A stretch of 64,000 bases of DNA from Leptospira biflexa serovar Patoc strain 'Patoc 1 (Paris)' (GCF_000017685.1 NC_010602.1:2925001-2989000); one strand, 5' to 3'; shown: positions 42,517-51,954, counted from the first letter of the stretch. Numbers and translations are program-made. The notes: generated by a model from the sequence alone, not told the origin.

Positions 42517-43719
42517 TTAGGCGTGCCAATCGCAATTGATCCGCAAGCAATCGAAACCATGGATATATTGTAACCTTTGGTGCTTTTTTTCGGCGAGTCG
42601 TTGCAATTGGTAACGAACCATTGCCATGGTTGCAAGGCCAACAAGAGTTTTGGACTTCCAATTTGGAAGTGGCAATTTCGAAATCGGATTTCGATTTTCC
42701 TTCCAATCGTTTGGTAAATTGGGATGGAGGGCAAGTGCTGTGGCTACACCAACAAGTGATACACCAGATTCCAAAACTGTCTCAGCAATTTGTTTTCTTG
42801 CAATTCCACCTGTTACCATAATGGGAACCGTTGCCATTTTTGTTACTTCCCGAGCGAAGTCTAAAAAGTATGCTTCTCTTGCCAAAGTAGACCCATCCCT
42901 CGATACTCCTTGCATGGCTGGTGCTTCATAGTTTCCACCAGAGAGTTCAATAAAATCAACACCTAACGTTTGTATTCTCTTTATTACTTGGATTGCATCT
43001 TCAAACTGAAAGCCACCTTTTTGAAAATCACTTGAATTCATTTTTACAGAAACAATGAAATGAGCTTTCACAGATTTGCGAACAGACTGAACGACCTCCA
43101 TTAAAAACCGGGAGCGGTTTGCCAAACTCCCTCCCCATTTGTCCGTCCTTTGGTTTACAAGTGGAGATAAAAATTGGCTGATCAAATACCCATGGGCGGC
43201 ATGGATTTCAACCCCATCAAATCCAGAGTTTTCCGCGAGTTTTGCCGTGGTAACAAACCTTTGGATGGTTTCAAGAATTTCGGATTCTTCCATAGCCTTT
43301 GGTTTTCCCATCAGTTTGGAAAGGTTTCCAATATCGACTGAAATGGCGGAAGGTGCCCAAACATTGCCACCTAACTTCGCCAAAATTTGCCTTCCAGGGT
43401 GGTTGATCTGCATGATGATCTTGGTACCGTTTGATTTTACTGTTTCAGCCCATCTTTTAAATCCTATGAGGGAAGATCCTTCTTCTAAAACAACTCCTCC
43501 AGGACCTGTCATCGCTCTATGGTCCACCATCACATTGCCAGTGATGAGAGTTCCCACTCCCCCTTTTGCCCAGGCATCATATAAATTCCAAAGGGAAACA
43601 TCTGGCTCTAAATTTTCATTGGAGAGGTTTTCTTCCATCGCGGCTTTCACCAAACGATTGGGTAATGAGATTCCATTGGGAAGGACAATTGGAGAAAATA
43701 AGTTTGAGTTCAAATGCAT
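42517..43719 (-). CDS. Old Yellow Enzyme-type NADH:flavin oxidoreductase
   Basis: 400 residues with the FMN-binding TIM barrel. 'FDGVEIHAAHGYLISQFLSPLVNQRTDKWGGS' is the strongest hallmark, with the His-x-x-His substrate/FMN pair. 'NRLVKAAMEE' near the N-terminus and 'MVTGGIA' near the C-terminus are also typical. These reduce activated C=C bonds of enones or nitro compounds with NAD(P)H. No iron-sulphur motif is present, so it is not the 2,4-dienoyl-CoA-reductase fusion. It stands convergent to the arsenic operon; no clear operon partners. Confidence 0.88.
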   Translation of the reverse strand: MHLNSNLFSPIVLPNGISLPNRLVKAAMEENLSNENLEPDVSLWNLYDAWAKGGVGTLITGNVMVDHRAMTGPGGVVLEEGSSLIGFKRWAETVKSNGTKIIMQINHPGRQILAKLGGNVWAPSAISVDIGNLSKLMGKPKAMEESEILETIQRFVTTAKLAENSGFDGVEIHAAHGYLISQFLSPLVNQRTDKWGGSLANRSRFLMEVVQSVRKSVKAHFIVSVKMNSSDFQKGGFQFEDAIQVIKRIQTLGVDFIELSGGNYEAPAMQGVSRDGSTLAREAYFLDFAREVTKMATVPIMVTGGIARKQIAETVLESGVSLVGVATALALHPNLPNDWKENRNPISKLPLPNWKSKTLVGLATMAMVRYQLQRLAEKKHQRLQYIHGFDCLRINCDWHA

Positions 43720-43825
43720 CGGTAATGGTTAGACAAAACCCAATGATTGGATTGTAAAGAGAATGGGAATTCTTATCACTGTGACGAAGAAGAATTCGAT
43801 CAAAAGGAGATGAACTTTACATGGA

Positions 43826-44836
43826 CTAGTTCTTTTTTCGTTCGCGTTTGTTTTCGTACATCCTTTCGTCAGCTCTCGCAACAAGAGATTCTAAATCTTT
43901 ACCGTCTTCAGGATAAAAAGCAATCCCGTAACTAACTTTGATTAGTAAAGATTTAGATTCAAATAGAACTTCACCTTCAACAAGTTTTGCGATGTTAATT
44001 AAAAAAGATACCACCGAATCTTTCGGCTCGGGACTCATTAATATCAATCCGAATTCATCACCACCTAATCTTGCAAAGGTATCATGGTCTTGGATTAGAT
44101 TTGATAGTCTATTTGCAAATTGAGTGATCAAAAAATCACCAGCTGCATGACCGTAAGAGTCATTCACTTGTTTTAATCCATCTAAATCAAAAAAAACAAC
44201 CGAAAGGGAAATGAAATTTGATGATAACCTTGTGATACCCCTTCGCAAAAAATCATAAAAAGCAGATCGATTGTAAATCCCAGTGAGTGTGTCATGACTT
44301 GCTAAGTACGACATAGATTGTAATCTTTTTTCTCGTTCAGCCCATCGATAGGCGTTGTGTAATACTGCAGCCATCGTTCCAGACAACATATTGAGAGAAT
44401 ACAGATCATTTTCTGTAAAGAATCCTGGTTTTGCACTTAAAACTTTTAAGACACCTAAAACTTCCATATCAAAGTATAAAGGTACAACGATCATAGAACG
44501 TAGGCCAACCACACGACACGCTTCACGATTGACTCGGTTGTCTTCTTCCGAATCAATACAATTCAACGTTTCTTTTAATTGTAAACTTAAACCAGAAAAA
44601 CTCCCCGTTACTTTTAAACGGAGTCCAATTTGATTGGAAGCCGTTCCGCTGGCAGCACGATAAACCAAATCTTCACCCTCGACTAATTCAAAGACCGCTC
44701 CATCCCCAGATACAAGTTCTTTAGAATGGAGTGTGATTAGGTCTAATAAAAGTGGAACATCAGGTTTAGCGGCTGTTAACTCAGTTTGGATTTTGAGAAT
44801 TTTTTCTAATGTAGACTCTGAAGGAGATGTTGCCAT
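43826..44836 (-). CDS. GAF-GGDEF diguanylate cyclase
   Basis: 336 residues. A GAF-type sensor (about 20-165) precedes a GGDEF domain with an intact active site 'RLGGDEFGLIL', plus 'VVFFDLDGLKQVNDSYGH' and the terminal 'YFYPEDG..LVARADERMYENKR'-type ending. It should make cyclic di-GMP from two GTP. No membrane span is seen, so it senses something in the cytoplasm. It lies 40 bases after the membrane-protein gene at 44877, and the PAS protein at 45512 precedes that, so the three may form a signalling cluster. Confidence 0.9.
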   Translation of the reverse strand: MATSPSESTLEKILKIQTELTAAKPDVPLLLDLITLHSKELVSGDGAVFELVEGEDLVYRAASGTASNQIGLRLKVTGSFSGLSLQLKETLNCIDSEEDNRVNREACRVVGLRSMIVVPLYFDMEVLGVLKVLSAKPGFFTENDLYSLNMLSGTMAAVLHNAYRWAEREKRLQSMSYLASHDTLTGIYNRSAFYDFLRRGITRLSSNFISLSVVFFDLDGLKQVNDSYGHAAGDFLITQFANRLSNLIQDHDTFARLGGDEFGLILMSPEPKDSVVSFLINIAKLVEGEVLFESKSLLIKVSYGIAFYPEDGKDLESLVARADERMYENKRERKKN

Positions 44837-44876
44837 ATCGGTTCAGAGTTAACATGTAGGATGGATCGATATTGTT

Positions 44877-45464
44877 CTAGCTTAATTTTGAAATTCCTTG
44901 TCCGATACAATAATTGGCAATGGCAAGTAAGACATGAAAGATATCAACGTTCAGGATTGGACCGGTGGAACCTTTTGTACCGATGACTAAACCTGCAAGA
45001 ATGAAGAGAACTGCGCCAACAATGCCTAGGATCGCCGCATTCGCATGTTTCGGAAATCGAATGATGGAGCTAAGGAGGACAATCGCCATTGCAATCCCAC
45101 CGACGACTGTCGAGTAAATTGGTAAAGGAGCAACGTAAGAAAAAACCAAATACAAACCAAACAAGACCCCGATGAAGAGGAAAAAAGTTTTTTCCGAAAT
45201 GGATCGAAATGAAAAATGAAAAAAAGCAAGTCCAAGGAGTGGCACTCCTAAACAACCCGCAAGTCCAACAAAAAAACGATAGATATCATCCAAGGCATGA
45301 AAGCCTAAAAAATGAACGGCGCCAAGACCTGCGGAGATACCAATGATGGCAAATCCATACAAAGCGGAACGTGATGGGATTGCTGATTTGCCGACAAAAC
45401 GATACGCCACCGAGAGCGAAACTAAGGACAAAAATAAATCGGTTAAAAATGTGGAAAGAACCAT
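44877..45464 (-). CDS. six-span membrane protein, unknown
   Basis: 195 residues, hydrophobic throughout with about six membrane spans and short polar loops. 'GLGAVHFLGFHALDDIYRF' and the end 'FHVLLAIANYCIGQGIS' are its most distinctive stretches, with scattered His that might bind a ligand or haem. No family is recognised with certainty. Lying between the PAS protein and the diguanylate cyclase in the same direction, it may be a membrane sensor for that cluster. Confidence 0.7.
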   Translation of the reverse strand: MVLSTFLTDLFLSLVSLSVAYRFVGKSAIPSRSALYGFAIIGISAGLGAVHFLGFHALDDIYRFFVGLAGCLGVPLLGLAFFHFSFRSISEKTFFLFIGVLFGLYLVFSYVAPLPIYSTVVGGIAMAIVLLSSIIRFPKHANAAILGIVGAVLFILAGLVIGTKGSTGPILNVDIFHVLLAIANYCIGQGISKLS

Positions 45465-45511
45465 GGTGACAGAATTAGAACCAAATTCATCAATGTGGCA
45501 AGTGAAAATCC

Positions 45512-47332
45512 TTATGGTTTTGAATTAAATTCAGGTGGGATCACTTCCTGGGATTTTCTAACGATGTCCCCAATCACATCATCCAATTCATTAGCGGATT
45601 CTAATAGATACCGAAGGCTTTTCTCTTCTTCTTCTTTTGTCAAACTTCCCGTGCGAATGAGTTCTATGATTCCCATAATCCTTGCGAGTGGACTCCGCAC
45701 AACATGTGATTGGGTCCAGGCAATGGTCTTTAGTTTTTGGTTTTGGGTTTGGATGGCTTCCATTTGTGTCTCTTTTTCGGTTACATCGTGGAAATTGTCC
45801 ACAATGCCACCAATGGATTCATCCGAGAGCATATTGGTAAGAGTGGATTCCACATACCTCCAAGATCCATCTTTGTGTTTGGCTCGAAATGTTTGGCTTT
45901 GTAAGGATGCGCCTAGTGGGAGAGCCAATACTTCAAAAAGTCTTTTTTTTAGTCTGGGTGCATCGTCAGGGTGGATAACGTCGAATAAACTAAGATTCAT
46001 TGCTTCTGTTTCCGTATAACCCATTACTTTTTTAATGGAAGGGGACACATATTTTCCTTGGCCTCTGGGATTTAAAATCATAATTACATCGGCCCCATTT
46101 TCCACTAACGCGCGAAATCTTTTTTCGTTTAACAACAGTTCCTTACTTTTTCGCATCAGACTCGTGATGTCCTTTGAAAAACAAGCAAGGCCAGTGATTT
46201 TTTCGTCTATATTACGAATTGGATTAAAAGAAACTTCTCTATGTTCTTCCTCATGAGTAATGGGACTGATAAAATTTTCGTAGGTCCTAAAGGATTCTCC
46301 AGAAAGTCCTCGTTCATAATACTCTTTCCACTTATAATAAAATTCTTCTCCAGCTGTTTTTACAAGAACGGAATCACCTTCTTTTGCTGGCACTTTTTGC
46401 AAAAAACTAAGGACATCCAAAAATGTTTTGTTGGCAGCCACCAAACAATACTGTGTATCGATTGACCAGATTAAGTCAGAAGTACTGTTAATGAGAGCTT
46501 CTTGGTTTCGTTTGATCCGAATTAATTTTTCTTCGTTCGTGACTTTTTCAGAGATATCACGTGTCAAACTCAATACAGAAGTGATCTCCCCTTTTTGATT
46601 CGTAAGGGGAACGGAAGTACTTTCCATCCATCGATGAGTCCCTTTCATACCTATGATACGAAAGCGAGCACTCGACTTAATTCCTTTGAGTGCATTGTCA
46701 TGAATGTTTTGGTAAAATTTTAAATCTGCTGGATCAATGAGTGATTCTACTTTCTGACCAATCGCTTCTTCAGGACAATCAGCTTCGATCATACTTAAGC
46801 CAGCTGGATTCATTTCGATGAGGATTCCATCTGGGGAAACAACTTTCACACATTCTGGTTCCGATTGTAAGATAGAACTAAGCCTTACTTCTTGTTGTTT
46901 GAGTTGGATATAGGCTTCTGTTCTTTCGGTGATGTCTTGGAAAATACCTACGATTTGGATCGGCAGACCCGATTCATCACGTATCACATCGGCTTGGCTA
47001 TGGATGTATTTGATGGTTCCCTTGGTCGTTAACAAACGACATTCTAAATTATAAGGAATCCCTTTTGTAATGACATCTTCCATATGTTGTTTTGCTTTTT
47101 CTCTATCATCAGGATGAACAGAGTTATAACCTAACTCTAGTGAGACTGGCATCGAAGAAGGATCCATTTCTAAAATGATATAAACTCCTTCTGACCAAAA
47201 TAAGGTTTGATTGATAAAATCAAATTCCCAATGACCGAGTTTCCCCAAGGTTTCCATTTGGCGAAGGATGAGTAGGTAGTTTTGATTCTTTAGTGAATTG
47301 TTTAGATTTGGATCTTTTGAAGAAAAATTCAC
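45512..47332 (-). CDS. multi-PAS protein with histidine-kinase dimerisation helix but no ATPase domain
   Basis: 606 residues. Four PAS domains follow one another (about 25-140, 145-265, 270-395 and 400-525); examples are 'LGHWEFDFINQTLFWSE', 'YNSVHPDDREKAKQHM' and 'KYVSPSIKKVMGYTE'. The C-terminus has an H-box-like 'WTQSHVVRSPLARIMGIIELI' as in HisKA, but the protein ends about 55 residues later. The ATP-binding N/G boxes are absent. It may be phosphorylated by, or pair with, another kinase. The start is GTG at 47332. Downstream come a membrane protein and a diguanylate cyclase. Confidence 0.85.
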   Translation of the reverse strand: MNFSSKDPNLNNSLKNQNYLLILRQMETLGKLGHWEFDFINQTLFWSEGVYIILEMDPSSMPVSLELGYNSVHPDDREKAKQHMEDVITKGIPYNLECRLLTTKGTIKYIHSQADVIRDESGLPIQIVGIFQDITERTEAYIQLKQQEVRLSSILQSEPECVKVVSPDGILIEMNPAGLSMIEADCPEEAIGQKVESLIDPADLKFYQNIHDNALKGIKSSARFRIIGMKGTHRWMESTSVPLTNQKGEITSVLSLTRDISEKVTNEEKLIRIKRNQEALINSTSDLIWSIDTQYCLVAANKTFLDVLSFLQKVPAKEGDSVLVKTAGEEFYYKWKEYYERGLSGESFRTYENFISPITHEEEHREVSFNPIRNIDEKITGLACFSKDITSLMRKSKELLLNEKRFRALVENGADVIMILNPRGQGKYVSPSIKKVMGYTETEAMNLSLFDVIHPDDAPRLKKRLFEVLALPLGASLQSQTFRAKHKDGSWRYVESTLTNMLSDESIGGIVDNFHDVTEKETQMEAIQTQNQKLKTIAWTQSHVVRSPLARIMGIIELIRTGSLTKEEEEKSLRYLLESANELDDVIGDIVRKSQEVIPPEFNSKP

Positions 47333-47567
47333 TTTTTTATTACCGAACCAAAAGGGGACTTAGAGTTTCTCAAAAAAGGAGATTTCAGTCAGCTATTTTT
47401 TTCATGATTGGGGATTCCGAAATCGGATTTAGGAAAAAAAGTTCATAAGTTGTGGATAAACCTGCCAGGGATCTGCAGGGTTTAGTCCATTGTGAGTGAT
47501 AACGAACAATGGACGGGAGCGAGAGCGCACCCCGGAAGAGCCCGCCCGGGCAGCCAGACGAATGGAA
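47333..47567. other. intergenic with strong hairpin and GC-rich block
   Basis: Perfect 9-bp arms GTCCATTGT (47485-47493) and ACAATGGAC (47506-47514) form a hairpin. Next to it lies a GC-rich run (47515-47560) with GCCCG/CGGGC palindromes, out of character with the rest. A single DnaA-box-like TGTGGATAA (47451-47459) is present but alone. Confidence 0.5.
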
Positions 47568-48038
47568 TTACTTTATTTTTTTTTCGAAACAAATGGCTGT
47601 GGGATCAGAAACCCATTTCCCAAATTTTGGAATTTCGTTGAATCCAAAGTTTTTGTAAAAATGAAGTGCTTCCTCTTGTGGTTTCCCTGCTCGAAGGATC
47701 ATGGTCGTGAACCCGTCGATTTTGCTTTGTTGTTCCAGTTCACTTAACAAGAATGTGGCGACTTTTTTGTTTCGAAATTTTGGAAAAACATACACAACGT
47801 CCAATTCGCATTCTTTGTCACTAAACTTTGTATAGGCGGCAGATCCCATGGCAACATTGGTTCCTATCTCTTCTGCGATGAAAAACTTACCCTGAGGCGG
47901 TAAAAAATCGGAAAACAACATTGGGTTTGGAGCTTGGAATTCGTATCGTGTTTGGATTTCATCCCAGAGAGAATCCATACAAAGTTGTGATTGGGAATCG
48001 TGGGTTGTGACCTGTCGGATTTTGAAATTTGGTTCCAT
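47568..48038 (-). CDS. GNAT-family N-acetyltransferase
   Basis: 156 residues, single domain. The core shows 'CELDVVYVFPKFRNKKVATFLLSELEQQS' with the acetyl-CoA-binding 'FRNKKVATFLL' (R-x-x-K/G-x-A in place of the usual R-x-x-G-x-G/A), and 'ALHFYKNFGFNEI' as the terminal motif. The substrate is unknown. It is distinct from the GNAT enzyme at 926. The start ATG at 48038 has only a weak ribosome site. Confidence 0.8.
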   Translation of the reverse strand: MEPNFKIRQVTTHDSQSQLCMDSLWDEIQTRYEFQAPNPMLFSDFLPPQGKFFIAEEIGTNVAMGSAAYTKFSDKECELDVVYVFPKFRNKKVATFLLSELEQQSKIDGFTTMILRAGKPQEEALHFYKNFGFNEIPKFGKWVSDPTAICFEKKIK

Positions 48039-48111
48039 GGATGAGAAACTATGAACTTCTCTAAAATTTATTTTGCCAATTCAATTTTTGGATGGAGGGA
48101 TTTTGTGGAAT

Positions 48112-48170
48112 GTGGTAAGAGGAAACCATTGGGTGGCGGGTGGACTCACCCCACCCAATCAGGGCGGGGA
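48112..48170 (+). repeat. GC-rich palindromic dispersed repeat, copy C
   Basis: Third copy of the element at 849 and 13318: GTGGTAAGAGGA, then TTGGGTGGCGGGTGGA, CCCCACCCA and GGGCGGGG, with the same inverted arms. It lies between the start of the GNAT gene and the terminator of the acyl-CoA dehydrogenase gene. The spacer before GGGCGGGG is shorter than in copies A and B. Confidence 0.8.
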
Positions 48171-48198
48171 TACCAAACTCCAATCCTGTACCACCCCC

Positions 48199-48226
48199 AA
48201 AAAAAAAGCCCCCATCTCTGGAGGCT
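48199..48226 (-). terminator. intrinsic terminator of the acyl-CoA dehydrogenase gene
   Basis: Minus-strand stem AGCCTCC (48226-48220) with GGGGGCT (48213-48207), one G-T pair, around the loop AGAGAT, then a run of nine T. It lies 30 bases past the stop codon. Confidence 0.87.
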
Positions 48227-48256
48227 CCCTTTCTAAAACAGGTTGTGACTCAAGTT

Positions 48257-49423
48257 TTAGTCTTTTTTCGAAGCTGCTTCTTTAATCACGTAAGCTGCAA
48301 TTTCGTTCTTTTGGATTTGTGTCGTTCCTTCAAAGATCGTGAGAATTTTGGAATCTCTCATTAACTTCTCAACAGGATACTCTTTTGTGTATCCGTATCC
48401 ACCAAAAATTTGAACGGCGTCAGTAGCACACTGAACAGCACATTCAGAAGCGTATGCTTTTGCAATCGCAGAGTATTTTGGAAGGTTAGGATCGTTTGCA
48501 TCAGAAAGACGAGCTGCTTTGTAAGTGATTTCTCTTGCAGTTTCTACTTTGATCGACATATCAGCTAACATGTGTTGCACTGCTTGGAAGGTTCCGATTT
48601 TTACACCGAACTGTTCTCTCTCACGTGCGTAACGAGCTGCGTGGTCAAGAGCGGCCTGCGCCACACCCACACCCATAACGGCTACGAAAGGACGAGAAGC
48701 ATTCAAAGTTTGGAGTGCGTAAACGAAACCAAGGTTTTCTTTTCCAACGAGTGCGTCTTCACCCACTTCACAATCTTCGAAAATCACTTGGTGAGTGGAA
48801 GATGCTCGGATTCCGAGTTTGTCTTCTTTTTTCCCAACAGTGAGACCTTTTGCACTACGTGGAACGTAGAAACAAGAAACTCCGCGTGTTCCGCGGTTTT
48901 TATCAGTATAAGCAAATACAGTAAAGGCTTGGGCATCGGAGGCACCAGTGATCCATTGTTTTGCACCGTTGATGATCCATTTGTCGCCTTTTTTCTCAGC
49001 GCGAGTGGTCATACCAGGAACGTCAGAACCAGCACCTGGCTCAGACAAACAGAAAGAAACTCCGAACTTTCCGTCTGCAATTTCAGGAAGCCATTTTAAT
49101 TTTTGTTCGTGAGTGGCACCTTTTAGGATGGGAAGTACCCCAAGGCCAGTGTAAGCAAATCCTAGTGCGATTCCAAGGCATCCACGAGACAATTCCTCAA
49201 TGGCTAAACACTGCTCGATCGCACCTAGACCCCATCCACCGTATTCTTCTGGGATCACAAGACCGTTGATTCCCAATTCGGAACGCATTTTGTTGATGAG
49301 TTCTGTCGGGTGTTGGTTTTTTTCATCCCAGTGCAAGGCTACTTCATGCGGGATTTCTTTTTTGACGAAGTTACGAACTAAATCTCTGATTTCAAGTTGT
49401 TGCTCTGTGAATTGGCTATACAT
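48257..49423 (-). CDS. acyl-CoA dehydrogenase
   Basis: 388 residues, typical length. Family marks: 'VSFCLSEPGAGSDVPGMTTRA' (FAD/substrate site), 'KQWITGASDA', 'REREQFGVKIGTFQAVQHMLADM', 'AVQIFGGYGYTKEYPVEKLMRD' and the catalytic Glu (about 365) in 'ILTIFEGTTQIQ'. It oxidises acyl-CoA to enoyl-CoA with FAD, passing electrons to an electron-transfer flavoprotein; short-, medium- or branched-chain preference cannot be told. AGGA stands before the ATG at 49423. The gene has its own terminator, so it is monocistronic. Confidence 0.95.
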   Translation of the reverse strand: MYSQFTEQQLEIRDLVRNFVKKEIPHEVALHWDEKNQHPTELINKMRSELGINGLVIPEEYGGWGLGAIEQCLAIEELSRGCLGIALGFAYTGLGVLPILKGATHEQKLKWLPEIADGKFGVSFCLSEPGAGSDVPGMTTRAEKKGDKWIINGAKQWITGASDAQAFTVFAYTDKNRGTRGVSCFYVPRSAKGLTVGKKEDKLGIRASSTHQVIFEDCEVGEDALVGKENLGFVYALQTLNASRPFVAVMGVGVAQAALDHAARYAREREQFGVKIGTFQAVQHMLADMSIKVETAREITYKAARLSDANDPNLPKYSAIAKAYASECAVQCATDAVQIFGGYGYTKEYPVEKLMRDSKILTIFEGTTQIQKNEIAAYVIKEAASKKD

Positions 49424-49542
49424 TCCGGGATGTTCCTTCTGAGAATGGGGTATTTACTACCTTTTTTCGTACGACCCTTCCTGTGCCAAGGGTTTTTCTC
49501 TCTTTACAAGAAAGCAAAAACACTGTAAAATTTTCCATTTGT

Positions 49543-50553
49543 ATGGCTAAATCGTGTTCTTTATTCCACAACCTCCGACAGATCACTTCTGTCTTTCTTT
49601 TCACCGTAACCTTTGTCCTTGTCTCTTGCGCCGGTAGACCCAATTACCAACCGAAAGCAAATTTAAGTTATGCGAACTTTGATGTCTACTTCCAAGAGAA
49701 GTTACAAGAGAGCAAACGTAAGAACCACAGACCAGGTAACGAAGAACGTTATATCAGTTTTGGTAAAAAAACTCCTCTCGCATTTTTATACATCCATGGA
49801 TATGGTGCGTCTCGTGCAGAAGGAGAAGAAGTGATGGAGAAATTGGCAAAAAAATTCAAAGCCAATACTTACTTACTTCGTCTTCCAGGTCATGGAACAA
49901 ACAAAGAAGACCAAAGGGATCAAAATTTTAACAACTACTTAGATGCATCAAGGGAAGCATTGTACATGATGCAGTCACAAGGAGATCGTGTCATCGTCTT
50001 TGGTAGTTCGATGGGAGGACTGCTTGCCACTTGGCTTGCTTCTGAATACCCGGAAGAGGTGGATGGACTTGTGTTAGCCAATCCCTTTTATGCACCAGTG
50101 GATGGAAGTTTGAATATTCTAAACTATCCAGGTGGCCTTACCTTCATCCATATGCTGAAAGGGAAAGTAAGAGCTTCCGTACATAACAATCCCAAGGTAT
50201 TACCCGAAAGAAATAACTATTGGTACCCAGAACAATACTTTGCGGCTCTAGTGGGTGTGAATGACTTAAAAAACTATGCAGCAGTACCTGATGTATTTCG
50301 AAAAGTGACTTCCCCTACACTTCTATTGTATTATTACAAAAATGAAAAAGAACAAGATCCTACGGCAAGTGTTCCTAAAATGTTAGAGGGATATGCTAAT
50401 TTTGGATTGGAAAAATCTCCAAACCCTCTCAACAAAAAAGTGGCAGTGGAAAATGGAATGCACGTATTACTTTCCAAATGGGTGATTACAGATAAGGTTT
50501 TCATCGAAGCACAAATTGATGTTTGGTTGAAAGAATTATCAAAATCGAAATGA
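49543..50553 (+). CDS. alpha/beta-hydrolase lipoprotein (esterase/lipase-like)
   Basis: About 336 residues from the ATG at 49543. The signal ends at 'VTFVLVSC', a lipobox. The hydrolase fold follows: 'LAFLYIHGYGASRAEGEE' (oxyanion region), nucleophile elbow 'VFGSSMGGLLA' (G-x-S-x-G), and the C-terminal His in 'VENGMHVLLSKW'. It resembles monoglyceride lipases and carboxylesterases. Being lipid-anchored, it probably acts on lipids or esters at the envelope. The frame extends upstream to 49483, but the signal starts at this ATG. The start is divergent from the acyl-CoA dehydrogenase gene. Confidence 0.83.
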   Translation: MAKSCSLFHNLRQITSVFLFTVTFVLVSCAGRPNYQPKANLSYANFDVYFQEKLQESKRKNHRPGNEERYISFGKKTPLAFLYIHGYGASRAEGEEVMEKLAKKFKANTYLLRLPGHGTNKEDQRDQNFNNYLDASREALYMMQSQGDRVIVFGSSMGGLLATWLASEYPEEVDGLVLANPFYAPVDGSLNILNYPGGLTFIHMLKGKVRASVHNNPKVLPERNNYWYPEQYFAALVGVNDLKNYAAVPDVFRKVTSPTLLLYYYKNEKEQDPTASVPKMLEGYANFGLEKSPNPLNKKVAVENGMHVLLSKWVITDKVFIEAQIDVWLKELSKSK

Positions 50554-50617
50554 AACATTGTAAATTTTGTTTTTTACGCTAAAACGCTGAGTGATCAATG
50601 CATAAGAGGAGTTTCCC

Positions 50618-51322
50618 ATGAACCAGTCGAAGGAAAAAATAGCACTTGTGACAGGTGCAAACAGAGGGATTGGGAAACAAGTTTCCATTGATCTCGCCAA
50701 ACAAGGAATTTATGTATTGATCGGTTCTCGGAATGCCTCCGATGCAGAGGATACATTCAAACAGGTTACTGCTGTTGGAAAAGGTGAGATTGTTTCGCTC
50801 GATGTTTCCAAAGAACAAAGTATCAATGAAGTCTCAGATGTGATCACAGGAAGTTTTGGTCGGTTGGATATTCTGGTGAACAATGCAGGAATCTTTACCG
50901 ACCCAGGCTCCTTTTTTGATACAACTACAGAAGACTTACATCGGACCTTACTTGTGAATGTTTTTGGTCCATTCCGACTCATTCAGGTTTTTTTACCCAT
51001 GATGGTCCAAAACAATTTTGGACGGATTGTCAATGTAAGCTCAGGGATGGGTCAACTTTCCGATATGGGAGGTGGGTATCCCGCCTACCGCATTTCCAAA
51101 ACTGCAATCAATGCTCTTACCAATTTGGTGAGCACGGAAGGGGTTGGTAAAAACATCAAAATCAATTCCGTTTGTCCTGGATGGGTCAAAACCGATATGG
51201 GTGGAGCAAGTGCCACAAGGCCTGTGGAAAAGGGAGCAGAGACCATCGTATGGGCCGCAACTCTTCCCGACAATGGTCCTACAGGGAAATTCTTTCGGGA
51301 TAAAAAGGAGATCCCTTGGTAA
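50618..51322 (+). CDS. short-chain dehydrogenase/reductase (SDR)
   Basis: 234 residues. The classical SDR set is intact: 'VTGANRGIGKQV' (TGxxxGIG), 'ILVNNAGIF' (NNAG), 'IVNVSSGMG' (catalytic Ser), 'YPAYRISKTAINAL' (Y-x-x-x-K) and 'VCPGWVKTDMGG'. It resembles carbonyl reductases that use NADPH; the substrate is unknown. AGGAG before the ATG supports the start at 50618. Downstream is a decayed gene. Confidence 0.9.
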   Translation: MNQSKEKIALVTGANRGIGKQVSIDLAKQGIYVLIGSRNASDAEDTFKQVTAVGKGEIVSLDVSKEQSINEVSDVITGSFGRLDILVNNAGIFTDPGSFFDTTTEDLHRTLLVNVFGPFRLIQVFLPMMVQNNFGRIVNVSSGMGQLSDMGGGYPAYRISKTAINALTNLVSTEGVGKNIKINSVCPGWVKTDMGGASATRPVEKGAETIVWAATLPDNGPTGKFFRDKKEIPW

Positions 51323-51354
51323 GGGAAAGGATTGGCATTAAAAGAATTTCTTGA

Positions 51355-51822
51355 ATGAAACTTAGAATACTTTTCCTAATGCCTTTATTTCTTTTTAGTT
51401 CCTTCCATTCACGGAAAGTCCATTGATCAAAACCGATTGGCAGAAGGTGATATCATCTTTCATGAATCCAAATCAGAACAAGAGACTGCCATCAAGTTGG
51501 CAACCAAATCCTAAAACCAAAAATCATTCAATAAATGAAAGAATATGGTAATTCGTTACTTGGAAAACATTACGATTTGTATTTTGAGTGGTTGGAAAAT
51601 CGTATCTATTGTACGGAACTTGTTTGGAAACTATCTGAAAAATTCACTGGCATCAGAATTGGAGAATTAAAAACCCTAAAGGAATTTGATCTCAGCTCAT
51701 AGCCATTACAAAGTTTGATGTTCAAACGATATGGAAATAAAATTCCATATTCTGAACCAGTAATATCTCCAGTGGATATGTTCCATTCCAAGGAACTAGT
51801 GACTGTGATGGAAAATCCATAA
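51355..51822 (+). pseudogene. YiiX-like permuted papain-fold enzyme, decayed
   Basis: Remains of one gene are spread over two frames. An opening signal peptide ('MKLRILFLMPLFLFSSF') changes frame before 'LAEGDIIFHESKSEQETAIKLATKS', which then meets a stop. The middle, where the catalytic His would be, is missing. After another start comes 'GKHYDLYFEWLENRIYCTELVWKL' (with the catalytic-type Cys), a TAG, then 'RYGNKIPYSEPVISP' and 'ELVTV'. This order matches the YiiX/YebB-type cysteine hydrolases. At least one frameshift, one deletion and one stop are present, so no product is expected. It lies downstream of the SDR gene. Confidence 0.8.
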
Positions 51823-51954
51823 GCAAATTACCAAGTATCATTAAAACGATAAAGAATAGAGACGAACCAATCCAATTGGATCCATACTCTCTTAATTTTC
51901 ATTGTTTAGCTTTGCAATCCAATTCAATATTGCACTATCGATTTAGATAGATAC

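Noticed and set aside
47451..47459. Single DnaA-box-like TGTGGATAA
   Set aside because: One box alone, no dnaA or dnaN nearby and no cluster, so no origin is claimed.
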